The notes under the pieces were generated by a model. It saw only the letters and a list, made by a program, of their open reading frames with translations. It made no database searches and had not been told where the DNA came from. A program made the translations under genes and the position numbers. A DNA stretch of 51,738 nt from Actinomycetes bacterium (GTDB lineage Bacteria > Actinomycetota > Actinomycetes > Mycobacteriales > Mycobacteriaceae), in NCBI GenBank assembly GCA_029780675.1, contig JAKOYE010000070.1, forward strand, positions 1 to 51,738. Direction: 5' to 3'. Every line of letters begins with the position of its first letter. Position 1 is the stretch's first letter. Of this stretch, positions 27,246 through 35,250 are shown in pieces.

Positions 27246-29912
27246 TTAAGCGCCGACTGCTCGACCGGGAAGCGCCCACGCGCCCGCCCCGACCACCGGT
27301 AGCGGGCATTGAGGCTCAGCGATAGGCCCGGGAAATTCAGTGACTGCTTTCGCGACCCGATTTCCAAAATCGGATGCTGTCATTGGTGTTCCGCGTTTCG
27401 CGCGTTTGAGCAGCGGCTGGCCGAGGTCGCGTTCGAGGCGCTTCATCTGGGTGATGATGCTGGCTTGCGGGATTCCCTGGGCGGCGGCTGCTTGTTGAAG
27501 GGTGGGGTAGTTCAGCGCGGTGGCGAAGTGGTGGAGTCGTTCCCAGCCGCCAGCGGTGGCCAGTGCGGGATGCAGGATGGCCGGTATCGCGGCGAGTTGT
27601 CCTGTGAAGTCAGCGGGACAGCTGAGCCGGCGCACGGGAATGTCGAGGATGCGGCTCCAACGGGTCATGCTCGCGACGGCGACGCCGAGTTCGGCGGCGA
27701 TGTCGTAGAGGGCCCGGCCCCGGGTGATGTGCTGGTGGTAGAGCCAGTCGCGGTTGATGCACAGGGTGCGACCACGGTGGGGCGGGCGGATGTCGAGGCC
27801 GTAGTCGCGGGCCAGTCGGCTGATGACGCCGCGGCTGACGCCGACGGATTCGGCGATGTGACGCAGGCTGATCTTCTGGTGTTGGTAGAGCTCGATGAGG
27901 CGTTCCCGCGGCAGGGCGGAGCGGGCGTCGGCGCGGGCGGTGGGGTTGCGGCAGTAGCGCGGTGTGGGCGTGTCGGCGGTGGAAGCCGGTGGTGCGGGGT
28001 GGGTGCTGAGCAGGTAACGGATTTCGTCGAGGGTGGCTCCGGTGCGGGTCGCGGCGACGCGCAGGCAGCGGCGGTCGCGGCTCATGCACCGGTGGACCTC
28101 GGCGATGTCGAGGAGACCGGGGTCGGGGCGGGGCAGCTGGAGGTCGGCGATGAGGTCAGCGGGTGGCTGCCACAGCGGTGGCTCGTTGATACCGCGGTCG
28201 GCCAGGAACGCCGCCGCATGGGTGATCAGTGCGTCGTGCAGTCCCGGGTTGAGGCGACGCGGGAAGTCGGGCACTTTCAGCAAGACCCTGCCGAGGGGGG
28301 TGTTGGGGGCGGCCGTCGGCGCGGGAACGGCGCTCAGATGGGTGCGAAGCCACTGGCGGGCCACCGCGGCGCTGACCGGACCTTGCCCGTTGGTGCTGGT
28401 AGCCCGGCACATCTGCGCCCAGAGCGGGTCGGGCAGCAGGGTGTCGTAGTCCAGGGTGCGGCGGCGGCGGTAGTCGATCGGGACGGGGTCAGTGTGCAGG
28501 TAGTCGGCCAGGCGGTAGAAGGCGATGCGGATAGCCGGCCAGTGCGGGTCGCGGGAGAGTAATCGGATGACTCGGGTGACCGCGTTGGCCGACAGTGGGC
28601 AGCCCAGCAACGCGACGGCGTCGGGCAGGGCGATGCGGTGGCCGGTGAGCAGGACTGCCGCGGACAGGGCGGGGCGCAGGAGTCGGCGGTTGCATCCCGG
28701 GATGGTCATGCGCAGCCACCAGTCCGGCCACAACAGGGTGGGCAGGTGCGCGGCAAGCGCCCGCGCGGACGAGCGACGGCGGTCGGGTTGGCCAGCCAGC
28801 GGGATGCCGATGCGGTAGCGCAGTTGGTCGGTGCCGCTCAACTCTGGGGCTAGGGCGTGCAGTTGGATGCTGCGTACCCAGTCGGTCATGCCGTGGCCCC
28901 ACCGGGTGGTAGTGGCGCGCACGATCAGCCCTCGGGAGCGGGCTCCCAGGACCAGCCAGCCCGCCGCGGCGGTCGCGGCCTCGAAGCTGGGGGCGTTGAG
29001 GATGGTCATGGCCCCGCTGACCGCGACCGCGGTCGTCGCGGCGTGCGCGGGGGCGGCCAGGCACGGCCGGCGTTCGGCGACACCTTTGCCGAAGCGGGGG
29101 TCGGGATCGTTGGTGCGGTGGCGGTGCTCGGCGAGGATGTCGGCCGCAGCGACGGCGGCGATCTCGCCGGCGGTCGCGCTGGACAGAATCCGCCCACCTA
29201 TCGCGCGCAGGTCCGCCAACGCCGCCGCGGTGCTGACCGGATGGGTGCGGTAGACGCCGAACTCGGCGGTGCCGGCGTCGATGGCGGTAGTGATGATTGA
29301 CTGGGCCGTGATCGCCGGGTGCCGGGCCCCCAACGGCAACGCCGGGGCCGCGGTGAGGTCGGCGCCGCAGCGGATGGGTGCGTTGGTGGGTCCGCGGACC
29401 GGGTTGGCGCAGCGCCCCGGGGCGGGGATGTCCCTGCCGGGATGCGCGAGCAGGCGTTGCGCCCGCCCGCAGGCCGGGCAGGCGTCGAGCAGCAGGCAGC
29501 GGTGCTCGAGGCAGGCGAAGGTCCAGCCCAGCCGCCAGTGCAAGAGCCACCGGCCCCCGGTGTCGGCCAGGCAGTGCGGGCAGTAGCGGCTGCCCCGCCC
29601 GCGGCCCCACGGGAATCGCCGGACAAACGCCCCGGTCTGCGGATCGACTCCGACCGCGCGCCCGGCGTAGTGCGACAGGGTCATCGCCGCGAGCCGCTGC
29701 GGGGCCAGGTCGCTGGCGGCAGCGAGGTTGGTCAGCGCGGCGCCCGGCAGGGTGATGATCCATTGGTTCCATCGGTTGTCGGGAGTGAACAACCCCATCG
29801 CCGTTTGCAGGTCATCGAAGGAGCACTGCAGGCGGTGGGCGGTCGTCTCGAGCCAGGAGTCGATGCCTTCCCCGGGCAGCGGGTCGACGGTGATCGGCAG
29901 GGTGCGAATCAC
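27246..29912 (-). CDS. tniQ: TniQ/TnsD-like target-selection protein
   Basis: The start is GTG 29912 (VIRTLPITVDPLPGE), overlapping the tnsC stop by 4 bp; the frame upstream is antisense noise. The 888-residue protein begins with a TniQ domain containing a zinc-binding cluster: C111-P-H-C114, ACLEHRC around 134-139, CPAC at 145-148. After a long middle part come helix-turn-helix segments (ISLRHIAESVGVSRGVISRLA and ALYDIAAELGVAVASMTRWS). The last ~80 residues look like a LysR-type winged helix (ASIITQMKRLERDLGQPLLK). TnsD proteins bind the attachment site and recruit TnsC, so a site-specific target is likely. Confidence 0.88.
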   Translation of the reverse strand: MIRTLPITVDPLPGEGIDSWLETTAHRLQCSFDDLQTAMGLFTPDNRWNQWIITLPGAALTNLAAASDLAPQRLAAMTLSHYAGRAVGVDPQTGAFVRRFPWGRGRGSRYCPHCLADTGGRWLLHWRLGWTFACLEHRCLLLDACPACGRAQRLLAHPGRDIPAPGRCANPVRGPTNAPIRCGADLTAAPALPLGARHPAITAQSIITTAIDAGTAEFGVYRTHPVSTAAALADLRAIGGRILSSATAGEIAAVAAADILAEHRHRTNDPDPRFGKGVAERRPCLAAPAHAATTAVAVSGAMTILNAPSFEAATAAAGWLVLGARSRGLIVRATTTRWGHGMTDWVRSIQLHALAPELSGTDQLRYRIGIPLAGQPDRRRSSARALAAHLPTLLWPDWWLRMTIPGCNRRLLRPALSAAVLLTGHRIALPDAVALLGCPLSANAVTRVIRLLSRDPHWPAIRIAFYRLADYLHTDPVPIDYRRRRTLDYDTLLPDPLWAQMCRATSTNGQGPVSAAVARQWLRTHLSAVPAPTAAPNTPLGRVLLKVPDFPRRLNPGLHDALITHAAAFLADRGINEPPLWQPPADLIADLQLPRPDPGLLDIAEVHRCMSRDRRCLRVAATRTGATLDEIRYLLSTHPAPPASTADTPTPRYCRNPTARADARSALPRERLIELYQHQKISLRHIAESVGVSRGVISRLARDYGLDIRPPHRGRTLCINRDWLYHQHITRGRALYDIAAELGVAVASMTRWSRILDIPVRRLSCPADFTGQLAAIPAILHPALATAGGWERLHHFATALNYPTLQQAAAAQGIPQASIITQMKRLERDLGQPLLKRAKRGTPMTASDFGNRVAKAVTEFPGPIAEPQCPLPVVGAGAWALPGRAVGA

Positions 29913-31039
29913 GCGGTGGCCGGGCTGGTGTCGGGTCGGATGGTCGTGCGTCGGCGGTCGGCGGCGCGGCGGGTGCGGGTGGTGCGTAGACGGGCGGCTT
30001 CGTGGTCTCGGGATTTCTCGGCGGCCTCGTCGATGCGGGTCGCGTCGAGCACGGCTTCGGTCAGGGCTTCGGCGCCGGTGCGGATGGCCCGGGATGCGGC
30101 GCGGTTGATCAGGGTCATCAGCGATCCCATATGCCCGGAGCTGCGGGCGAACAAGTAGTCGGCGAGGGCCGGTAGGCTCCCGCGGCGGTGACAGGCGAGG
30201 ATCAGGCGGTCGTCGATCGCCCGCAGCACGGCTTTCCAATGGCGCTCCCCGACAGGGTCTGCGGCGTCGAAGCGGTCCAACGTCAATCGGGTTGTGCGCC
30301 GGGCGGTTTGGGCCAGCACCGCCCCGCTCACCGAGTGGCCCTCGGTGAACAATCCGGAGTTCTCCAGGTTCACCCCGACCATGAGCAAGGTGATGGGGAA
30401 TTCGTTGGCGATGAACTTCAAGTGGTTGCTCACCGCGACGCCGTCGGAAGCCCGCCAGCGCAGGAAGTGGATGTCGTCGACGATGAGCAGCCGGACTTCG
30501 CAGGCCAAGAAGGTGTCCAGGGCGCGGCGCGCCAGCAACGCGGCGCTACCGCGCCGGATACCGGGGTGGGCGAAGAAGTGCAGCAAAGACAGGTTCAGAT
30601 CCCGCATGGTGGGGTGCCCGCTGAGCGTCACCCGGCACACTGGCCAGCGTTCGTTGCCCTCGCTGGTGCGGGGGCCGTGTTCGGCGACCTCGCGCAGGTG
30701 GAACTCCTTGGCGAACTGCTCGACCACCGTGCTCTTGCCCAGACCGGCCGCGCCTTCCAACGCGACCGCCCCCTTGATCCGGTCGCCGTCGTGGACATTG
30801 CTGTCCAAGACGTCCCACAGGGTGTCATGGATCGCGGTCAGCTGCTGGGTGCGCAGCACCCCCATGTTGGCGTGCCAGTCGCGGCGGCGCCGGTCGTACG
30901 CCGCTTTGGTGGCGGGCGTCAGCGCCGCCAGCTCGCAGGCGCTGACCCTTTCCGGGGCGGTGCGCGGTTCGGCGGTGACGAAGGCGGCCCAGTCCTCCTT
31001 GCGGCCCAGGCTGATATTCTCCAGCCCCCTCACGCCCAT
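29909..31039 (-). CDS. tnsC: TnsC/TniB-like AAA+ ATPase
   Basis: ATG 31039; overlaps tnsB by 10 bp and tniQ by 4 bp. The 376-residue protein has Walker A at about residues 96-104 (GAAGLGKST), Walker B at 184-190 (LLIVDDI followed by HFL) and a downstream helical part with GHMGSLMTLINRAA, the TniB/TnsC pattern. The Arg-rich tail (RTTRTRRAADRRRT) may contact DNA. It is expected to form ATP-dependent filaments on target DNA, linking TniQ to the TnsA-TnsB transposase. Confidence 0.92.
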   Translation of the reverse strand: MGVRGLENISLGRKEDWAAFVTAEPRTAPERVSACELAALTPATKAAYDRRRRDWHANMGVLRTQQLTAIHDTLWDVLDSNVHDGDRIKGAVALEGAAGLGKSTVVEQFAKEFHLREVAEHGPRTSEGNERWPVCRVTLSGHPTMRDLNLSLLHFFAHPGIRRGSAALLARRALDTFLACEVRLLIVDDIHFLRWRASDGVAVSNHLKFIANEFPITLLMVGVNLENSGLFTEGHSVSGAVLAQTARRTTRLTLDRFDAADPVGERHWKAVLRAIDDRLILACHRRGSLPALADYLFARSSGHMGSLMTLINRAASRAIRTGAEALTEAVLDATRIDEAAEKSRDHEAARLRTTRTRRAADRRRTTIRPDTSPATA

Positions 31040-33171
31040 TGCAGTGTCTCCCCGGCGGGATTCCCGAAGGGCTCGTCGTCGCTGTCGTCGGGCTCGTCGG
31101 GGTCGTAGTCGGCGTGCAGCTCGGCGTCGTCGTCATCATCACCGCCGAAAGCCGCGCAGGGATGCGGTGGGCGGACAGCGTTACGAGACAGTATCTCTGC
31201 CGCGGCAGCGGCGTCGTCGGCACTGACCTGTTTGCTCAGGGCGGCTTCGGCGCGGGCCAGCCGTAGTGCGATACGCCGCTCGGCCGGGCTGGCGCCCATC
31301 GCGATCTGCCAGCGGGCCAGCAGTTCGGTCAACGCCAGTCGGTCATCGACGAACCCGTGCCGGCGAGCGCCGAGCCGCCGGGCGAAATGCAAGGTGTCCT
31401 CGCTGAACGGCATCGGCACCTCGCGGGCGTGCTCCCACACCAACTCATGCCAGTCGCGGGTGCTCGGGTGTCGCACGAACACCCGGGAGATGTCATCGGG
31501 ATCGACGTGGATGGGCCAACGCCCGGCCAGCCGGCCGGTGTACGGGCTGCCCAGCTCGGCCAACTCGCCCAGGACCGCGCCCTTGTAGACCAGGTTGGCG
31601 ATGTGGATTCCGTCGTGCTGAATGGTGCGGGGCACCACCCGCAGGAACTCATAGGCCAATTGCGGGTCGCGGGGGGCATGCAGATACCCGGCGCGGACCA
31701 TCCCGTGGGCGAACATCTGCGCCGGGCTCATCCGCACCGCTGGCAGCCCCGGATCCAGCAGCGAACGGTGCCGGCGGTGGTGATACACCGTGGCGACCCA
31801 CTCTCGAACCATCGCTTCCAATTGGTCGAGATAGAAAAAGGAGTGGCTTTCCACGTCCAGGCCGCGGGCATTGACGTCGGGACCCTTGTAACCGGCCAAG
31901 TACTGCAGCAACCCCAACCGGACGGTCTTGAAGAACCGCTCCAGCGGGGCTTTGTCGCGACCCTCGCGGATGCGGGCCGGCTGGATCGAGATACCCATCC
32001 GGGCGCACACGCTGCTCAGGTGCTCGGAGAGGTAGATCTTTCCGTGATCGACCACGATCGTGCCCGGGCTCATCGGCGGCGACATCACCGCCGCGCCGGT
32101 GCGGTCGATGCGATCCGGGTCGATCAACACCTGCTCGGGAATGCCGTGGGCGGGCCACACCGCGTAGTCCGGCCATTCTGCGGGGGCCGGCGGTGGGCGG
32201 AACACCTGATACATCAACGCCGCCGCGTCGACGGCCTTGGTCGACACCGGGGTCAACCGCAGCCCAACGATGCAGCGGGTATACCAATCCATCGCCGCAC
32301 TAAGCTCGACCTGCACCCAACGCAGCGTGGCCGGATCCAGCGCGAACACATCCAGGCGGGTGGTGTCCAGGATCAGGTACTCCCCCGGCCGGGTGGGGCG
32401 CAACTTGCCGTACGGATGCGGTGGCCGCCCGGCGATATCCCGGTTGCGTTTCGTTGTGCCATGAAACGTCGGGTGTTGGCCGTCGAGCTGAGCCAGCTTG
32501 CGATACGCCGAGGCCCGCGAAGGCTCCACGACCACCCCGTCGGCGATCTCCCGCGCCAACCGCGCCCGGGTCTGCAGAATCACCGCCGATTGCGACGGCT
32601 GCGATTCCTCGGTGTATTCGGCCATGATCGCCAGCGCCGTCTGAGCCCACACCGGATCCACCCGGTCACAACCCGCGCCACGACCCGGCACCAACCCCGC
32701 CTCGCCGTGCTCCCGGAACGCCCGCACCCATCGCCGGACCGTTCGGCAGTCCACTCCTAACTCCGCGGCCTTCGCCTGGTAGCGGGCCCTCAACGGCAGG
32801 ACCGGATCGAATTCACGTCGTGGTTCGCCGGGCAAGGCGGCCTCCGGGTGCCCCAAGCGGTGCCCGCTCAACACTTCCCGCACATGCCCCGCCCGGTCGT
32901 TGACCTGAGCCAGTTGCTGCGCGTTCAGGCCCAGCAGAGCGGTGGCGGCCGTGTCGACATCATCGTCGGGTTGGGGTCCGGGCCGCTCGGGGATCAGCCG
33001 GACCCTCTGATCGCTGAGCAGCGCCACCACCGACATCCGGCACACCGACCGCGCCCCCCGCAGCACCACCTCATTGCCTGCCCCGCTGGGCAGCCACTCG
33101 ATGATCTCGTGCACCTCCCCGTCGAGCCACACCCGGGTGCCGATCCCCACCCGCACCCCCGCCCCGCTCAC
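31030..33171 (-). CDS. tnsB: TnsB-like DDE transposase
   Basis: GTG 33171 overlaps tnsA by 4 bp. The 713-residue protein carries N-terminal helix-turn-helix domains (ELGVDCRTVRRWVRAFREHG) and a retroviral-integrase core with D269 (LILDTTRLDVF), D375 (TIVVDHGKIYLS) and E411 (KAPLERFFKTV); the last two are separated by 35 residues, as in D,D(35)E enzymes. A beta-barrel Mu-type C domain follows and the tail is very acidic (GGDDDDDAELHADYDPDEPDD). It should bind the element ends and do strand transfer at the 3' ends. Confidence 0.95.
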   Translation of the reverse strand: MSGAGVRVGIGTRVWLDGEVHEIIEWLPSGAGNEVVLRGARSVCRMSVVALLSDQRVRLIPERPGPQPDDDVDTAATALLGLNAQQLAQVNDRAGHVREVLSGHRLGHPEAALPGEPRREFDPVLPLRARYQAKAAELGVDCRTVRRWVRAFREHGEAGLVPGRGAGCDRVDPVWAQTALAIMAEYTEESQPSQSAVILQTRARLAREIADGVVVEPSRASAYRKLAQLDGQHPTFHGTTKRNRDIAGRPPHPYGKLRPTRPGEYLILDTTRLDVFALDPATLRWVQVELSAAMDWYTRCIVGLRLTPVSTKAVDAAALMYQVFRPPPAPAEWPDYAVWPAHGIPEQVLIDPDRIDRTGAAVMSPPMSPGTIVVDHGKIYLSEHLSSVCARMGISIQPARIREGRDKAPLERFFKTVRLGLLQYLAGYKGPDVNARGLDVESHSFFYLDQLEAMVREWVATVYHHRRHRSLLDPGLPAVRMSPAQMFAHGMVRAGYLHAPRDPQLAYEFLRVVPRTIQHDGIHIANLVYKGAVLGELAELGSPYTGRLAGRWPIHVDPDDISRVFVRHPSTRDWHELVWEHAREVPMPFSEDTLHFARRLGARRHGFVDDRLALTELLARWQIAMGASPAERRIALRLARAEAALSKQVSADDAAAAAEILSRNAVRPPHPCAAFGGDDDDDAELHADYDPDEPDDSDDEPFGNPAGETLQWA

Positions 33172-33896
33172 GCGGACCCCACCCTAGTGTGAAGAACACT
33201 GTTGGCCGACAACACTTCCGCCAGTTCAGTCACCAACTCATCGGTCCACAACAGGTGCAGCAAACCGGCCCGCACCAGCGGCTCCGGCGCGTCCACCCCG
33301 GCGGCCACCGTGCCGAAGCGCAGCCCGTCGAGATTGATGCCGCGCAGGCTTTCCAGCACCGCGGAGTCGATCCACTCGACACGGCGAAACCCCGCCAGAA
33401 AGCGCACGTTCTCCAGCACCGCCGCCGGCGGCTCCGACGCGACCTCGAAGCCCCACCCCAGCCGTTGCGCCACCTCACTCACCCACGACAACGTGAACGC
33501 CACATTCGGATCCGTAACCAGCGCAGCAGGTTTGACCGCCACCAACACCGGGCCGTCCCGCGTCAACAACCAGTAGTCAGGGATGTGCCGGCGAATCTTG
33601 CCGTTCACCCGCGCTCGGATCAGACACGGCTGCGCCCTGATCTGTCGCACCGCCGGATCGAAATCGGCCAGCAGCAGCCGGCTCAACTCCAACAACGACT
33701 CATAAACCACATGGCCGGACTCCGTCGTCGACCAGTAACTGCCCGAATAATGCTTCTGGCCCCGATACCAGCGGAACCTGCGCCACGGCACCGTGTCCCC
33801 AAACACTTCAGAACGGACGTTATCCGCGCGAATCTCGACCTCTTCGTCGCGCTTGGTTCTGACAATCAACAACGCTGCAGCACAATCGAATTCCAT
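33168..33896 (-). CDS. tnsA: TnsA-like endonuclease
   Basis: A 242-residue protein with the restriction-endonuclease-like TnsA fold: E66 in VVYESLLELSRLLLADFDP, D107 in IRRHIPDYWLL and K122 in PVLVAVKP form the nuclease triad. A C-terminal part rich in leucines (LRFGTVAAGV, LLHLLWTDELVTELAEVL) may contact TnsC. In Tn7 it cuts the 5' ends, allowing cut-and-paste movement rather than cointegrates. The overlap GTGA with tnsB couples translation. First gene of the operon; its promoter must lie in the repeat region to the right. Confidence 0.88.
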   Translation of the reverse strand: MEFDCAAALLIVRTKRDEEVEIRADNVRSEVFGDTVPWRRFRWYRGQKHYSGSYWSTTESGHVVYESLLELSRLLLADFDPAVRQIRAQPCLIRARVNGKIRRHIPDYWLLTRDGPVLVAVKPAALVTDPNVAFTLSWVSEVAQRLGWGFEVASEPPAAVLENVRFLAGFRRVEWIDSAVLESLRGINLDGLRFGTVAAGVDAPEPLVRAGLLHLLWTDELVTELAEVLSANSVLHTRVGSA

Positions 33897-34026
33897 CGCG
33901 CACGCCCCTCACCAGAAACAGCTATAAGCACGATGGTCCGCGCGAATCTCCCCAATACCTAGAAGCTTCTCTCAATCGGAACCGGTGCGAGACAAAGCCT
34001 CCATCACAGACCGACGTCTCAAATCA

Positions 34027-34092
34027 TGTCCACAATTGGACACCGGGTGGACATCCCATCTGAGAAAAGGACATCGAGAGTGAGAATCTACA
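34027..34092 (-). repeat. Putative TnsB-binding repeats and right terminus
   Basis: GGACATC occurs at 34049-34055 and 34069-34075, exactly 20 bp apart, with GGACAC at 34038-34043 and an inverted TGTCC at 34027-34031. Read inward (minus strand) the DNA begins TGTAGATTCTCACTC then GATGTCC repeats, which matches the TGT...ACA ends and spaced ~20-bp transposase sites of Tn7-like elements. AAAAT just outside (34093-34097) would be the target duplication. Without the left end this remains a proposal. Confidence 0.45.
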
Positions 34093-34439
34093 AAAATGTA
34101 GGTTCCGTTTTCGGTTGGCGAACCGATACCTCCGTTAGCTCAGTCTTCTGTGTTTTTCCGCTCCGCTTGGCGGGGTGGTTTTTCCGGTTTTCGTGGCGAA
34201 TCCGAGAACCGTACGGTTGTCCAGGTGCCGGGCTGCCGGGCCGGGTTCGGTCGCGTCGGCCTGGCGCTTGTCTGAGGTCGCGTCATCGCGACTCTTGATT
34301 CACTTCGGCCAAGCCTTTTTTTGAAGATGGTCCGGTTTCCGTCGGGATCGTAAGCGCTCGCGAAGTTCTTGGGCGCCCGTCTTTCGAAGGGGATTTCAGC
34401 GGTGGTCAGGCGTCGAATGAGCCAGCAGCTCACAGGCGT
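34093..34439. other. Flank of the transposon; no confident gene, one terminator-like hairpin
   Basis: About 350 bp between the candidate right end and the riboswitch. A hairpin with arms CCGCTCCGC (34158-34166) and GCGGGGTGG (34170-34178) followed by five T resembles an intrinsic terminator for plus-strand transcripts, and CGGTT...AACCG lies 40 bp before it. A 97-codon minus-strand frame (34140-34433) contains YDPDGNRTIFKK but no known family. If the element is site-specific, its attachment sequence should be here. Confidence 0.4.
34158..34183 (+). terminator. Putative intrinsic terminator
   Basis: Nine-base stem (with two G-T-type pairs), three-base loop TTG and a T5 run. No plus-strand gene ends directly before it, so it may belong to a lost or unannotated transcript. 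Confidence 0.4.
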
Positions 34440-34550
34440 GGTTTATGGGTGAGCGGTCACCCCGGCGGGTGGATGAATCCGGTGAAACTCCGGGCGGTCG
34501 CGCCACTGTGAGAGTCAGACCTGAGGCCCGTCACCGCTTAATCTGGGACG
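34440..34550 (+). ncRNA. Cobalamin riboswitch
   Basis: The conserved core is readable: GGATGAATCCGGTGAAACTC then CGGGCGGTCGCGCCACTGTG and GAGTCAGACC, matching the GGTGAAA...GCCACTGTGA...B12-box order of cobalamin riboswitches. Such switches control cbtAB cobalt transporter genes in actinobacteria. Here the expected cbtB and most of cbtA are missing downstream. Limits are approximate; the terminal stem is short. Confidence 0.8.
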
Positions 34551-34562
34551 CGAAACATCCCG

Positions 34563-34682
34563 GGGAACCGGCTCTACGCCCTCGGTACCCAGGTCGTCAT
34601 CTGGACCAGCCTCGGCCTGGTGTTCTGGGTGTTGGTGTCGCGGCTGCTGGAAGGCCGACGCCGACAGCACATTTCGGTGTGA
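34563..34682 (+). pseudogene. cbtA: C-terminal remnant of cobalt transporter subunit CbtA
   Basis: The frame reads GNRLYALGTQVVIWTSLGLV, FWVLVSRLLEGRRRQ and ends HISV-stop, which fits the last membrane helix of CbtA. It has no start codon and begins only about 15 bp after the riboswitch, so cbtB and the first five-sixths of cbtA have been deleted. Its stop overlaps the GTG of the next gene, as expected for the intact operon. Confidence 0.6.
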
Positions 34683-35212
34683 GCGGGATCGTCCGGTTGA
34701 CCTTGCTGGCCCACGGGATGACCGAGGCCATGTCAGCCGGACGATTCCCTGCCGACGAACCTCTCAGCGAACTGGGTGTGCGCCGAGTCCGCGCGGTCGA
34801 TCATTTCGGGCCCGTGGACCGCGTTCTGGCCGCGCCCGAGACCAGAACCCGGCAGGCCGCTGACCTATGCGGCTGGACAGCCGAGACCGACCCGCGTTTG
34901 GTGGACCTTGACTACGGGGGCTGGCAAGGGGCGATCCTCACCGCCGTCGACCCTGCCGCGCTGCAGATGTGGATGACCGACCCCACCAGTGCACCCATGG
35001 CGGGGAATCCCTCACCGCGTTGATCAGGCGCACCGCCGGTTGGCTCGACTCGGTCAGCCGCACCAACGGGCGCGTCGTAGCGGTGACCCACCCCGCCGTC
35101 ATCGGCGCGGCAATCCTTACCGTATTCAACGTCACGCCAGAATCGTTCTGGCGCATCGCCATCGCCCCGGCTTGTCGAACCGTCCTCCATTACCGGCACG
35201 GCTGGACAACTT
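34679..35212 (+). pseudogene. Histidine phosphatase family protein, frameshifted
   Basis: From GTG 34679 the frame gives LTLLAHGMTEAMSAGRFPAD (catalytic His), APETRTRQAADLCGW and LDYGGWQGAILTAVDP, then ends early. The next frame supplies GGESLTALIRRTAGWLDSV, VVAVTHPAVIGAAIL (second catalytic His) and WRIAIAPACRTVLHYRHGW. The switch happens at the CCC run 34994-34996; one more C would restore the frame. The 3' end is disturbed too. Mycobacteria often have such a gene after cbtA, so the riboswitch, cbtA stump and phosphatase are one decayed operon. Confidence 0.75.
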
Positions 35213-35250
35213 CGAGTGCCGTAGCGGGTCGGGTGGTCAGATTCTTTGAC

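Larger units (their letters stand above)
27246..34092 (-). mobile_element. Tn7-like transposon core (tnsABC-tniQ) with candidate right end
   Basis: Four overlapping minus-strand genes give the complete heteromeric transposase set TnsA, TnsB, TnsC and a TniQ/TnsD-type protein. In Tn7-like elements tnsA lies nearest the right end and the genes read inward, so the right end is expected just above 33.9 kb, where GGACAT repeats occur and a terminus ending ACA at 34092 is possible. Cargo should lie to the left; the copper genes fit. I found no matching left end, so the left limit given is only the end of tniQ. No Cas genes accompany it. Confidence 0.75.

Noticed and set aside
29913..30239. N-terminal extension of TniQ to 30239
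   Set aside because: This part is antisense-quality Arg/Pro/His-rich sequence lying inside tnsC; GTG 29912 with the 4-bp overlap is the natural start.
27246..34092. CRISPR-associated transposon
   Set aside because: No Cas12k, Cascade genes or repeat-spacer array; TniQ is long and TnsA is present, which fits a protein-guided Tn7-like element.
34133..34145. tRNA-like string GTTAGCTCAGT near the transposon end
   Set aside because: It resembles a D-arm, but no acceptor stem, anticodon arm or TTCRA T-arm follows.
34140..34433. Minus-strand 97-codon frame with DPDGNR
   Set aside because: Resembles a glyoxalase motif over six residues only; the rest is basic and Pro-rich with no family pattern and no clear ribosome binding site.
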